Program-made: the position numbers and the translations under genes
Shown here: piece by piece, positions 43,615 through 52,253 of the stretch
Layout: each line of letters begins with the position of its first letter
Numbering within the stretch: the first letter of the stretch is position 1
Notes under the pieces: model-generated
What the model saw: the letters and a program-made list of their open reading frames with translations, nothing else
The model's database searches: none
Told to the model about the DNA's origin: nothing
Source of the DNA: Bacillus_BU sp051233475
GTDB lineage: Bacteria > Bacillota > Bacilli > Bacillales > Cytobacillaceae
Direction of reading: 5' to 3'
Assembly: GCF_051233475.1 (NCBI RefSeq)
Contig: NZ_JBKFGH010000022.1
Coordinates: forward strand, 1-64,000
Length of the DNA stretch: 64,000 nt

Positions 43615-43986
43615 ATGGCTTATCCTCTTATTTCAATGTGTCCCGTTTGTAGTAAACAATTAAAAATTACAAAGCTGCATTGTACGCACTGCCACACGAC
43701 GATCGAAAATGAATTTGAGCTCTCGCATTTTGCGAGTCTCAACAAGGAACAGCTTAATTTTATTGAGATTTTTCTAAAATGCCGTGGAAATATTAAGGAA
43801 GTTGAAAAAGAACTTGGAGTATCTTATCCCACCGTCCGAGGGAAATTAGATGACATTATCTCTACTCTCGGATATTCCACCCCTAAGAAGGTTGAAATTG
43901 ATCGAAAAAAAGTCATTTTAATGTTGGAAAAAGGCGAAATAACTGCCGAAGAAGCTATCTCGATAATAAATGGGGAGGAATCCTAA
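43615..43986 (+). CDS. DUF2089 family protein (zinc ribbon plus HTH)
   Basis: 123 aa, ATG with AAGGAGGT upstream. N-terminal zinc ribbon CPVCSKQLKITKLHCTHC (four Cys), an HTH-like region (FLKCRGNIKEVEKELGVSYP then TVRGKLDDI) and a C-terminal SHOCT-like helix (LEKGEITAEEAISIING). It looks like a small transcription factor. First of three overlapping genes. Confidence 0.85.
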   Translation: MAYPLISMCPVCSKQLKITKLHCTHCHTTIENEFELSHFASLNKEQLNFIEIFLKCRGNIKEVEKELGVSYPTVRGKLDDIISTLGYSTPKKVEIDRKKVILMLEKGEITAEEAISIINGEES

Positions 43987-44376
43987 ATGAACGACGAAAT
44001 CTCTAGAGTATTAACCATGGTTGAAGAGGGAAAGTTGGACAAAGATAAGGCAGCTGAATTGATCGATGTACTGCAAGGCAAGGGTAAGCAGAGTGAACAG
44101 AATAAACAGACCTTAACTAGCTACTTGGACAAAATGCTAAAAATCCGTGTTACTTCAGAAATTGGTGACAATGTAAATGTTAATCTGCCAATTAGACTCG
44201 TAAAAGCTGTTTTAAAGGTTGGGGTGAGCATTGCTGAAAGAATTCCCGAAGCAGAAAAATATGTGAAGGATATCGACGTTGAACTTTTAATTGAAGCGAT
44301 TGAAAATGAATTGGACGGACCAATTGTGGATATCACCTCGGCAAATGGTGATAAAGTGTTAGTGGTAATTGAGTAA
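43987..44376 (+). CDS. SHOCT-like/YvlB-N-like protein
   Basis: 129 aa beginning at the base after the DUF2089 stop, with GGGGAGG upstream. N-terminal SHOCT-like helix pair (VLTMVEEGKLDKDKAAELID) and a C-terminal beta segment (VNLPIRLVKAVLKVG). Second gene of the operon; related modules occur around yvlB in B. subtilis. The role is unknown. Confidence 0.75.
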   Translation: MNDEISRVLTMVEEGKLDKDKAAELIDVLQGKGKQSEQNKQTLTSYLDKMLKIRVTSEIGDNVNVNLPIRLVKAVLKVGVSIAERIPEAEKYVKDIDVELLIEAIENELDGPIVDITSANGDKVLVVIE

Positions 44377-44377
44377 A

Positions 44378-44650
44378 ATGATAAAGATAAAAATAAAAGT
44401 AAAAAACAGACGATTTTTTATACCAATCCCGTATTCTATTTTATATCTACTCATCGGGACCCTCACTTCAAGGCGAATTCTGGTACTTGTAAATCGTTCA
44501 ATTGAAAAAAAGACAAAGAAGAATTTTCAAATTCCTTATATAAGCAGGCATGATTTGAAGCCTTTGTTAAGGGAACTTTCCGAGCAAAGAGGTATTCTGC
44601 TGGTTGAAACAATCCTTAACGACGGAACAGAAGTTTCTATTAGGTTATAA
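44378..44650 (+). CDS. Hypothetical protein of the DUF2089 operon
   Basis: 90 aa. Begins one base after the TAA of the gene before (TAAAATG), so it is translationally coupled; there is no separate SD. A basic N-terminus (IKIKIKVKNRR) precedes one hydrophobic helix (about 17-30) and a C-terminal alpha/beta tail ending DGTEVSIRL. The family is not recognised. Confidence 0.65.
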   Translation: MIKIKIKVKNRRFFIPIPYSILYLLIGTLTSRRILVLVNRSIEKKTKKNFQIPYISRHDLKPLLRELSEQRGILLVETILNDGTEVSIRL

Positions 44651-44688
44651 AGCACAATTCCTCGGAACAATGGAATTGTGCTTTTTTC
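44649..44688 (+). terminator. Terminator of the DUF2089 operon
   Basis: AAGCACAATTCC/GGAATTGTGCTT stem with a 10-base loop and six T. Confidence 0.85.
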
Positions 44689-44710
44689 TCTGCCCTTGGT
44701 AAGGTTCAAA

Positions 44711-45607
44711 CTAATTGACTGGCAGTTGGATGCCATGCCAGCCGCTTATATCACATTGGCCGTATTCATTATCACCCACAGCAACTACTATGCCGTCCGA
44801 TTTAAGGCCGAGAGTATGAGCACAGCCCCCTGCTATCGCCACAATATCACGCCAGCCACTTACATTGCATTGACCATGCTTATTCAAACCCACAGCAACC
44901 ACCGTGCCGTCCGATTTAAGGCCGATGGTATGATAACTACCCGACGCTATCGCCACAATATCGCGCCAGCCGCTTATACTGCATTGGTCATGCTTATTCA
45001 AACCCACAGCCCCCACCGTGCCGTCCGATTTAAGACCAACGGTATGAAGGTAACCCGCCGCTACCGCCACTATGTCGCGCCAACTGCTTACATTGCATTG
45101 GCCGTATCGATTATTCCCCACAATCGTCACCGTGCCGTCCGATTTAAGAGCGACGGTATGCCAGTCACCCGAAGCTATCGCCACAATATCACGCCAACTG
45201 CTAACATCGCATTGCCCTTCTTTATTTCGACCCACAGCCACCACCGTGCTATCCGATTTAAGACCGATGGTACGTCGCCACCCCGCCGCTACCACCACGA
45301 TATCACGCCAGTCGCTTACATCGCATTGCCCTTCATTATTCCACCCCACAGCCACCACTGTGCCATCTGATTTAAGACCAATTGTATGGGCATTACCCGT
45401 GTTCGTCGCCATATGAACATTACCCGCTGCTACCGCCACAATATCGCGCCAGCCGCTTACATCACATTGGCCATATTTATTATCACCCACAGCCGTTACC
45501 GTGCCGTCCGATTTAAGACCAACGGTATGACGACACCCCAACGCTATGGTATCTTTAGGCAACCGTTTCACCTTTAAAGCAACTTCTTTCGGTGAAATGT
45601 AATTCAT
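44711..45607 (-). CDS. RCC1-repeat (beta-propeller) protein
   Basis: 298 aa, seven repeats of about 39 residues on the pattern HTVGLKSDGTVVAVG ... GQCDVSGWRDIVAVAAG, i.e. one seven-bladed RCC1-type propeller. The first blade is preceded by ISPKEVALKVKRLPKDTIAL, and one blade carries an insert (NVHMATNTGNAH). There is no signal peptide. AGGGAGG precedes the ATG. The DNA is clearly richer in GC than its surroundings, and the repeats are nearly identical at DNA level (period about 117 bases), which creates a long open frame on the other strand as an artefact. Function unknown. Confidence 0.9.
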   Translation of the reverse strand: MNYISPKEVALKVKRLPKDTIALGCRHTVGLKSDGTVTAVGDNKYGQCDVSGWRDIVAVAAGNVHMATNTGNAHTIGLKSDGTVVAVGWNNEGQCDVSDWRDIVVVAAGWRRTIGLKSDSTVVAVGRNKEGQCDVSSWRDIVAIASGDWHTVALKSDGTVTIVGNNRYGQCNVSSWRDIVAVAAGYLHTVGLKSDGTVGAVGLNKHDQCSISGWRDIVAIASGSYHTIGLKSDGTVVAVGLNKHGQCNVSGWRDIVAIAGGCAHTLGLKSDGIVVAVGDNEYGQCDISGWHGIQLPVN

Positions 45608-45786
45608 GTTTTACCTCCCTCTACTCAATTTTATTCGATAAAACAGCTGATTTTACTTTATCTCCCCTAGGTGAGTATGTCATCTTTTATTGTCAATTAA
45701 ATGTCTTTTAAAAAAAATAAATCCGACAACTATGTGAAACACAAAACAAGGCTATTGTAAGCCTTTCCGTACAATGTTACTCTGCA

Positions 45787-45802
45787 TGTGATGTTAAATA
45801 CA
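45787..45802 (+). promoter_or_regulatory. Possible Fnr-like box upstream of the Rieske operon
   Basis: TGTGATGTTAAATACA matches TGTGA-N6-TCACA at 8 of 10 positions, with AT-rich TATATTATT about 20 bases downstream. It is weak evidence; the rest of 45608-45870 shows no gene. Confidence 0.3.
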
Positions 45803-45870
45803 AGAGGTATATTATTATTAATAATCAGTTGGTATCCCCCAACCCGACTGGTTAGCCGTGAAAAATATTC

Positions 45871-45966
45871 ATGGCCAATTTATCGCTTGTTGATATTATC
45901 ATTGTCGTCCTAATAATCTTGGTGTTTATAATGGCGATAGTCCAAACTAAACTGACGAGAGGTTGA
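45871..45966 (+). CDS. 31-aa single-span membrane peptide, candidate small subunit
   Basis: MANLSLVDIIIVVLIILVFI then MAIVQTKLTRG: one hydrophobic helix of about 20 residues with a basic C-terminus. The stop codon lies 5 bases before the Rieske ATG, and the Rieske SD (GAGAGG) is inside this ORF, so the two are coupled. The upstream SD is poor. Size and shape recall PetG/PetN/PetL-type subunits of cytochrome b6f, but I recall none described for a Bacillus bc complex. Chance ORF is the alternative. Confidence 0.5.
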   Translation: MANLSLVDIIIVVLIILVFIMAIVQTKLTRG

Positions 45967-45971
45967 AATCT

Positions 45972-46445
45972 ATGGGAAAGAAACCAATGGATGAGAAAAC
46001 AGAATCGGGAATGTCGCGTCGACGTTTTTTAAATATTGGTATAGGTGCAGCTGGAACTGCAATTGCACTGGGTTATATTGGTGCGGCTGGGAAGTTTCTA
46101 GAACCACCAGTAGCCAATGCAGAGACGCTAAAGGAAGTAGGGAAAGTGTCCGATTTTGAGGAAGGTGTCCCTAAATTCATTACTTATCGAGGAAGTACCG
46201 TCGAGGAAGGTATCTACGTACTCAACATGGGAAAGGATGGATGGCTTGCTCTAGAATTTCTCTGCACCCATTTACAGTGCGCGGTCAATTACGACGAGGC
46301 ATCGAAAACATTTATATGTCCTTGCCATGGTGGAGCATTTGATCTTAAAGGAAATGTTCTCTTTGGACCAATTCCAAAACCTTTACAACGCCGGGTTATT
46401 GAAGTTCAAGGGGAATCTGTCAGAGTAGGGGGAATGTTGGTTTGA
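45972..46445 (+). CDS. Rieske iron-sulfur protein of a bc-type complex
   Basis: 157 aa. Tat-like N-terminus SRRRF (15-19) and a membrane helix (about 20-40), then the 2Fe-2S domain: CTHLQC (Cys98, His100, Cys103) and CPCHGG (Cys116, Cys118, His119). These provide the two Cys and two His ligands and the disulfide pair. It takes electrons from menaquinol at the positive side of the membrane and passes them to a c-type haem. It overlaps the next gene by four bases (TTGA). Confidence 0.95.
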   Translation: MGKKPMDEKTESGMSRRRFLNIGIGAAGTAIALGYIGAAGKFLEPPVANAETLKEVGKVSDFEEGVPKFITYRGSTVEEGIYVLNMGKDGWLALEFLCTHLQCAVNYDEASKTFICPCHGGAFDLKGNVLFGPIPKPLQRRVIEVQGESVRVGGMLV

Positions 46446-47773
46446 GAAAATGGCTTGAAGAACGATTAAGGGTTCAGGAACTACTAGATTCTATGTTTAA
46501 TCACCCTGCTCCTAAACGAAGTAATTATTTAGACTATTTAGGCTTTGCCACTTTATTTGCTTTTATTAATGAAGCATTAACGGGAATTTTATTGGCTACA
46601 GTATACATACCTTCAGCTAATGAAGCATACAGCAGTGTCAAGGCTATAGAAGCTTCAGGTGCTGAGAATTTTGTTCGCTCCTTGCATGCTTGGGGAGCAG
46701 ATTTCATGATTGTTTTAGTTGTTATACATTTGCTCCGTGTATTCTACGTAGGTGCTTATAAATACCCTCGTGAGTTAACCTGGGTTTCAGGAATTATTCT
46801 GTTTCTGGGAACTGTTGCATTAGGATTTACAGGTTATCTTTTACCTTGGGATCAAGAGGGATATTGGGCCACGACTGTAGGTACGGCAATGGCAGGTTAT
46901 GTCCCAGTGATCGGGGATTATCTCGTACAGATTTTGCGGGATGGCGTAAACGTAACGGGAGCGACACTGACCCGGTTCTACGCAATACATATACTTGTTC
47001 TTCCTGGGATTATCTTATTAGGCTTTTTGCCTCATATCTTTTTTGTTCTTCGTCAAGGGATGACTTCTACAGACGAACTTACTAAAGCAAAACAGAGGGG
47101 CGAAGATATAACCAAAAAGTCACGTCCTTTTTATCCAAATGAAGCTTTTCGGATGGCTTCTTTTATTTTAATAATTGCAGTTACCCTTTTCATCCTAGCT
47201 GGTAATTTCCCCAAGGAGTTGGGCGAGCCAGCAGATCCATTAAACATGGAAAACTATACCCCTAAGCCAGCCTGGTATTTCATGGGTGTGTATCAACTTC
47301 TGAAGTATTTTCCTGGGGAGTGGGATGTCCTAGCGATGGTGGGACTACCTGTGATAGGGATTCTTGTGTTATTATTCTTGCCTTGGATTGATCGTAATCC
47401 GAGTCGTACACCTAAGAAAAGACCGATTGCACTGGGTGTGGCTGCAGTGTTAGTGATAGGGCTAGGTATCCTAACCTATCAAGGTATGAGCTCTGGACCT
47501 AAGGTTTTGGAAACGAAGGGAGTAGTGGCTCATCCAAGTTTTCAAAAAGACATTGAACCTATTTTCCAGAATTATTGCAACCAATGTCACCCTAATTACA
47601 AGAGCTATTCTGGCATTTTGAAGGAAGTAACTCCAGGAAATCCTGATGAAAGCCTGCTATTTGATAGTATTACAGGAAAAGCTAAATTCCCAATGCCTCC
47701 GGGACAACCTTTGAGTGACGATACGATTCAGACTATAAAAAACTGGATTCAGGATGGGGCGGAGAATAATTAA
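46442..47773 (+). CDS. Cytochrome b (b6 plus subunit IV) fused to a c-type cytochrome domain
   Basis: 443 aa, TTG start overlapping the Rieske stop, AGGGGG upstream. Residues 1-230 form the four-helix b domain with haem ligands His82/His96 and His183/His198 (b6-like spacing); 235-345 hold the subunit IV helices, and the Qo-site motif reads PAWY (276-279) rather than PEWY. After a further helix (about 328-345), residues 360-443 form a cytochrome c domain with CNQCH (379-383) and the PMPPGQPLSDDTI segment. B. subtilis uses separate QcrB and QcrC, so this is a fully fused version. Confidence 0.93.
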   Translation: MRKWLEERLRVQELLDSMFNHPAPKRSNYLDYLGFATLFAFINEALTGILLATVYIPSANEAYSSVKAIEASGAENFVRSLHAWGADFMIVLVVIHLLRVFYVGAYKYPRELTWVSGIILFLGTVALGFTGYLLPWDQEGYWATTVGTAMAGYVPVIGDYLVQILRDGVNVTGATLTRFYAIHILVLPGIILLGFLPHIFFVLRQGMTSTDELTKAKQRGEDITKKSRPFYPNEAFRMASFILIIAVTLFILAGNFPKELGEPADPLNMENYTPKPAWYFMGVYQLLKYFPGEWDVLAMVGLPVIGILVLLFLPWIDRNPSRTPKKRPIALGVAAVLVIGLGILTYQGMSSGPKVLETKGVVAHPSFQKDIEPIFQNYCNQCHPNYKSYSGILKEVTPGNPDESLLFDSITGKAKFPMPPGQPLSDDTIQTIKNWIQDGAENN

Positions 47774-47837
47774 AGTCTAAATAACATTCATGATAAATTG
47801 TAATAATTTTTGCTTATAAATGTATTACCCATTGTTT

Positions 47838-47894
47838 AGGTTGGTTGAATGACTCCGTTTCTCAATTGGAGTTATTCGACCAACCTGTTTTTTT
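47838..47894 (+). terminator. Terminator of the Rieske/cytochrome operon
   Basis: Long stem starting AGGTTGGTTGAATGACTCC and returning GGAGTTATTCGACCAACCT, with seven T downstream. Confidence 0.9.
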
Positions 47895-47986
47895 CGAAGT
47901 ATGGGCACTGTTTCTTTACCGAAGATTGTTGAACGTTTAAAAAATAATCCCTCACCTTACATGTCTCAAGTCGTGACCTTAGACAT

Positions 47987-48448
47987 TTAAGGGCTAACCT
48001 TATGGAAAGTATTGATTAATTTAATTTCCTTTTCTGATTTTCCTGATTCAGGACAAAGTGATAGCAGATTTGCATTAACTGCATAAATAAATGTATCTGC
48101 CGCTTTTATTTGCTTTGTCTCATTAATAATTACATTTTCATAAGGCAAGAAAACTCTTATGACATGGGTATATGTTCTATCACCGAAACCTGGTTTAACC
48201 TCTTTTATCCAGATACGAATTTTTTCAGGTTTAGGACCATCCCACTGAATTGATTCTGCCTTGTATTTTTTATGATAAAAATCTGATACATCATGGGTCA
48301 TCCAAGTTTCCAAAGATTCATATATATACATTTTTGCTGCTTGGTCTTTTACCTCTACTTCTTTTCCTGTCTCTATAAATTCAGAAGCAGATGCATCGCC
48401 AACAATAAAGAAGAATACCATTACTAACATTAATATTATTTTCTTCAT
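47987..48448 (-). CDS. Secreted hypothetical protein (DUF3888-like)
   Basis: 153 aa with a signal peptide (about 1-21, ending DASAS). The mature part has mixed alpha/beta segments (SLETWMTHDVSDFYHKKYKA; THVIRVFLPYENVIINETKQ). ATG at 48448 with GGGGTG 6 bases upstream. I link it to DUF3888 from memory only. Confidence 0.6.
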   Translation of the reverse strand: MKKIILMLVMVFFFIVGDASASEFIETGKEVEVKDQAAKMYIYESLETWMTHDVSDFYHKKYKAESIQWDGPKPEKIRIWIKEVKPGFGDRTYTHVIRVFLPYENVIINETKQIKAADTFIYAVNANLLSLCPESGKSEKEIKLINTFHKVSP

Positions 48449-48560
48449 AGCATTCACCCCATACTCTTTACGATTAGGGTTGCCTAAATAATATTTTTTA
48501 TTGCATCGCTTATTTAATGCTCAGATAAGAAATTTTATATTTAACAAATGGCACAGACCT

Positions 48561-49352
48561 TTATTTATATGTATACATCATCCAGTATCCTATATCTTCA
48601 AATCCGATTCGTTTATAGATTGCTCCAGCTTTAGGATTATCATAGAACAAACAGAGATCTTTCCCTTCGAGTAACAGTTCATTACAAAGCTTGAGCATAC
48701 ATTTGGTTGCATAGCCCCTTTTCTTATAGTTTTCTAATGTAGCTACAGCTACAACCATAGCGGACATAGAATTTTCTGCTGCTGTTGATGCTGTTGATAC
48801 CATTTTTCCTTCTTCTAAAATAAAAAATGAACGGGAAGTCCCATTCTTCAATTCACGATGTTTTCTTTCTACTGTAAGGGTTGATTCAAACTCAGGAATT
48901 GAGTTTATCAATTCAACAAGGGCTTCTGCATCTTTAGGAAGTGCTTTTTGTACATTTTTAAGTTCTATATTATTTATATTACTATTTAGTTTTGTGCATT
49001 TAGCATAAAAGGATTGCCTCTTCCTCTTAAGCTCTTGTTTCAGGAACGGTGCAATTTGTTCTGTAAATTCCTTTAATCCGGACATCATTTTAAAATCAGG
49101 ATCATTAGAAATAATTTCTGCGAATCCCTTAGCATTAAAGGATTCTGCAGCAAATGGAATATAGTTTTCCTCAAATTTTAACAAAATAGCCACTAGGTCT
49201 CCACTTTCGTTAAATTCTCCCCAAACTTTCTGAAATTCTTGATCGAACCCATATGCTTCAATGTCCCCAATAATAAATAAATTTTCAGCTGGCATAGTTT
49301 TTATCAATTTAAAACAAATCTCTTGATCATTCTCATTAAGTCTTCTAATCAT
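48561..49352 (-). CDS. GNAT family N-acetyltransferase
   Basis: 263 aa, tandem-GNAT-like layout with the C-terminal half carrying the acetyl-CoA loop (VVAVATLENYKKRGYATKCM) and the NPKAGAIYKRIGFEDIGYW end. GGGGGAGAG precedes the ATG. The substrate is unknown. The gap from 49353 to 49615 shows no gene. Confidence 0.85.
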   Translation of the reverse strand: MIRRLNENDQEICFKLIKTMPAENLFIIGDIEAYGFDQEFQKVWGEFNESGDLVAILLKFEENYIPFAAESFNAKGFAEIISNDPDFKMMSGLKEFTEQIAPFLKQELKRKRQSFYAKCTKLNSNINNIELKNVQKALPKDAEALVELINSIPEFESTLTVERKHRELKNGTSRSFFILEEGKMVSTASTAAENSMSAMVVAVATLENYKKRGYATKCMLKLCNELLLEGKDLCLFYDNPKAGAIYKRIGFEDIGYWMMYTYK

Positions 49353-49615
49353 TTTAGTCTCTCCCCCTTCAGTTTAATAGGTCCCTTTTGCTTCACCAAC
49401 TTGTTAAATTTATTTTAACTTTCTTCCTTTGATAGTAACATTTGATTTATTTACAAAATATTGAAACAAGTGCTACTTTTGAATTTGGGCTTGTTCTTGT
49501 ATATACAGATTTTTTAAATAGTACTATAAATCATATCTATAATATTCTGCTTTCATTTGATCAGTCTCTTACAGGATTTAAGGAATTGAAATAAAAACCA
49601 AGGGATGAAAGATCA

Positions 49616-50176
49616 CTATATTATAATCATTTTTAATCTTTTAAAAATGATTAAAGCTATTTCAACCCATAACCAGCTATAAAGGAAAGCAAATAAAAAG
49701 ATACTTCCTGTTTTAATAAATGAAAAAGAAGCAGAGACTACTGGACCTAAAACTGGAAAGTGAAAAATAAAAATCAAACTCATAATTCCTACCATTAAAA
49801 GAATTGCACCGGTAACAATAATACATAATCTGTTACTAAAAAAGTAAAAAGATAACCCTATGCCAAGTCCTAACAAACCTGTTGTAAACAGAAATACAAT
49901 TAGTTCTGTTGGCTGTAGGATGAATAACAACATAATTGTCAAAATGTAGGACATTACTCCAAACGGAATGGAAAACATGGAACATAACAGAATAGGTGCA
50001 GTGGCAAACGGACTTAAAAAAAATCCTATACCAGGTAAAAATCCACCAGCGGCCTGAAGAATAGAAGCAATACAGGCAAAAATAGACGCTGCAATAAGCT
50101 TCGACATCCTTTTATGTTTCTTGAATAATATTTGAGATAAGCGAACTTCTTCAGAAATAGGTTTTAAAAAATACAC
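49616..50176 (-). CDS. Polytopic membrane protein, possible ECF-transporter S-component
   Basis: 186 aa, five to six helices with a small-residue-rich pattern (AASIFACIASILQAAGGFLP; APILLCSMFSIPFGVM) reminiscent of ECF-type vitamin uptake S-components. GTG at 50176 chosen because AGGTGG lies 6 bases upstream; an ATG at 50227 has no SD. No riboswitch seen upstream. Confidence 0.55.
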   Translation of the reverse strand: MYFLKPISEEVRLSQILFKKHKRMSKLIAASIFACIASILQAAGGFLPGIGFFLSPFATAPILLCSMFSIPFGVMSYILTIMLLFILQPTELIVFLFTTGLLGLGIGLSFYFFSNRLCIIVTGAILLMVGIMSLIFIFHFPVLGPVVSASFSFIKTGSIFLFAFLYSWLWVEIALIIFKRLKMIII

Positions 50177-50296
50177 ACAGGTCCACCTCATTATAAATGG
50201 TTTATAACCATACATTATATTTACCATTTATTAGAGGTGGAACTATTATTAATAATCCAAACATTTGCCTATGCCTATTAAAAAGGAAGGCTTTTT

Positions 50297-50686
50297 TTAT
50301 TTGACTATTACCTTTCCAACCATTCCTTCCCGGAAATGATACCGACATATAAGATCATATGTACCGGGCTGTTTCGGTGTCACGGTAATGTTTTTTACTT
50401 TCCCTGGCTGAACCTCGGCATCTATTCTGAGCTTTTCCACTGTGAAGGTGTGATCTTTCTTGCCTTTGTTTTTCAATATCAGCGTTGTGGTTGTTCCGTT
50501 TGGAATAGTGATGACTTTCGGATTAAAGTAATCATCGTTCAACTCGACCTCAATCGAATTCACCCTCTCATTAGGCTGAGGTACAATACTTGATTCGGCA
50601 AATACGCCGAGTGTGCCTAGAGTTGTCACAACCACAACCATTGCCAGCGCAACGACCAATCTTGGTACCCACTTTTTCACAGACAT
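50297..50686 (-). CDS. Exported cupredoxin-domain protein
   Basis: 129 aa. Signal peptide or anchor (about 8-30), then a plastocyanin-like fold with all four type-1 copper ligands visible: His in KKDHTF, Cys and His in ICRYHF, and Met in REGMVG. GGAGGG precedes the ATG. It would carry electrons or bind copper at the outer membrane face; no partner gene is adjacent. Confidence 0.88.
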   Translation of the reverse strand: MSVKKWVPRLVVALAMVVVVTTLGTLGVFAESSIVPQPNERVNSIEVELNDDYFNPKVITIPNGTTTTLILKNKGKKDHTFTVEKLRIDAEVQPGKVKNITVTPKQPGTYDLICRYHFREGMVGKVIVK

Positions 50687-50911
50687 TCGCAATCCCTCCT
50701 TTCCTAAACATTATTTTTTTCAAACAGATAAAATAATATCACTATAAATTTGGTTCCACCGCTCCTTCAAATAGAAACTTTTTTATGTGAAACAGTGAAA
50801 AGAAAACATATTATCTTGTCTAAATGTCCATAATGCATTCTAGGATAGTGCCCTTAAATGGAATAAGAACGAGCCTAGATTGAGGAGCATCAATTAAGAT
50901 TTAAGTAGTTT

Positions 50912-52138
50912 TTACAAATAATACTCCATCATTTTGGCAACCTTTTCTTTTATTTTTTCTTTTATAGATATTTGATTGACGTCTGAGGATGTTACTCGTT
51001 TTGAATTTTGGATGTCTTTATTGATTACCGGCTTGATTTTAGAAATAAAGCTCGGGTCATGGATATAACAGTTCATTTCCTCATTTAAATGAAACGAGCG
51101 CGAATCAAAATTTACGGTTCCAACCATCAATACGGTTTCATCAATCAAGAATGCTTTTCCGTGTAACACTCCCTTTTTATATCTGTATACTTCTATTCCC
51201 AGTTTTAGTGCTTTTCGAATATATGGATTCGCTGCTTCTTTAACTAACAGTGCATCCGAATGGGGTGAGAACAGAATTTTAACACGGACTCCTCTTTTGG
51301 TTGCATCCACTAATGAGTTCCAAATAGTTCTGTCATTTAGTATAAAATAAGGTGTTACTATAATGATGGACTTTTTTGCCTGTTGAAACATCTTTGCATA
51401 ATCTTGCCCAAGCTTTTCACCGCTATAATATGCAGTAAATCGATGCATGGTTGCTCCCTTTTCCTTTGACGCGCTGTGTATTGGAATCTGTTGCTCAGTG
51501 TTTTTCTTCCAGTCTATTTCGAATTGATGTTTTAGATCTTGAACTCCTTCTCCTCGTATTTGAAGGTGATAATCTCTCCAATGACCGAGTTTTGCTTTTT
51601 CTCCTAAATACTTCTTACCGATGTTAAATCCGCCAATGTACCCAATCCTTCCATCAATAATTGAAATACGACGATGATTCCGTTTATCCAAAGATGAAAA
51701 AAGATATGGAAAAGCAGGCTTATTGTAATACGTAAAATGCACTCCTTCTCTAACCAATAATTCTCTTTCCTTTTTCTTAAGTAAAAATCCACCTAGCCTG
51801 TCCAATGCATAATATACTTCTACACCTTCCTGACTTTTTTGCCTCAATAAATCTAAAAACTGATGACTTACTTTATCATCTGCAATAGAGAAAAAGTCGA
51901 TATATACGTAATGTTTTGCTTTCCTTATATCTGAAAATAATTGATTGATTAACTGTTTCCCGTCCGTATACATCGTAATATTACTTTGACGAATCGGGTA
52001 TTGGATGGGCTGCTGGTCAAATACCCTCTTTTTTTCGGCTGTTGTTCTGTCAATTTTACTCCATACAAACAACACAAAACATGCGCTGATAAATACAAAT
52101 AGGAGTACTTGAAGGATTTTCAATATCTTTTTCAGCAT
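50912..52138 (-). CDS. Cardiolipin synthase-like phospholipase D family protein
   Basis: 408 aa. One N-terminal helix (about 7-26) and two PLD catalytic motifs: HRRISIIDG (first Lys replaced by Arg) and HGKAFLID (canonical HKD). It resembles YwjE/YwiE of B. subtilis. The likely reaction is condensation of two phosphatidylglycerols into cardiolipin at the membrane; the altered first motif makes activity uncertain. Confidence 0.88.
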   Translation of the reverse strand: MLKKILKILQVLLFVFISACFVLFVWSKIDRTTAEKKRVFDQQPIQYPIRQSNITMYTDGKQLINQLFSDIRKAKHYVYIDFFSIADDKVSHQFLDLLRQKSQEGVEVYYALDRLGGFLLKKKERELLVREGVHFTYYNKPAFPYLFSSLDKRNHRRISIIDGRIGYIGGFNIGKKYLGEKAKLGHWRDYHLQIRGEGVQDLKHQFEIDWKKNTEQQIPIHSASKEKGATMHRFTAYYSGEKLGQDYAKMFQQAKKSIIIVTPYFILNDRTIWNSLVDATKRGVRVKILFSPHSDALLVKEAANPYIRKALKLGIEVYRYKKGVLHGKAFLIDETVLMVGTVNFDSRSFHLNEEMNCYIHDPSFISKIKPVINKDIQNSKRVTSSDVNQISIKEKIKEKVAKMMEYYL

Positions 52139-52210
52139 ATGTAATCTCCTCTATATATTATCGTTACATGACTGTTAGTTTTTGTTTTTGTGACAAAAAA
52201 CATTTAATAA

Positions 52211-52246
52211 ATAAAAAAATGGCACCCATTTCTGAGCGCCATTTAA
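52211..52246 (-). terminator. Symporter terminator
   Basis: AAATGGC/GCCATTT stem with seven T on the minus strand, just after the glutamate symporter. Confidence 0.75.
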
Positions 52247-52253
52247 AAGTTTA

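Noticed and set aside
44678..45370. 230-codon plus-strand frame
   Set aside because: Antisense shadow created by the GC-rich repeats of the RCC1 gene; no SD and the RCC1 frame is clearly the protein.
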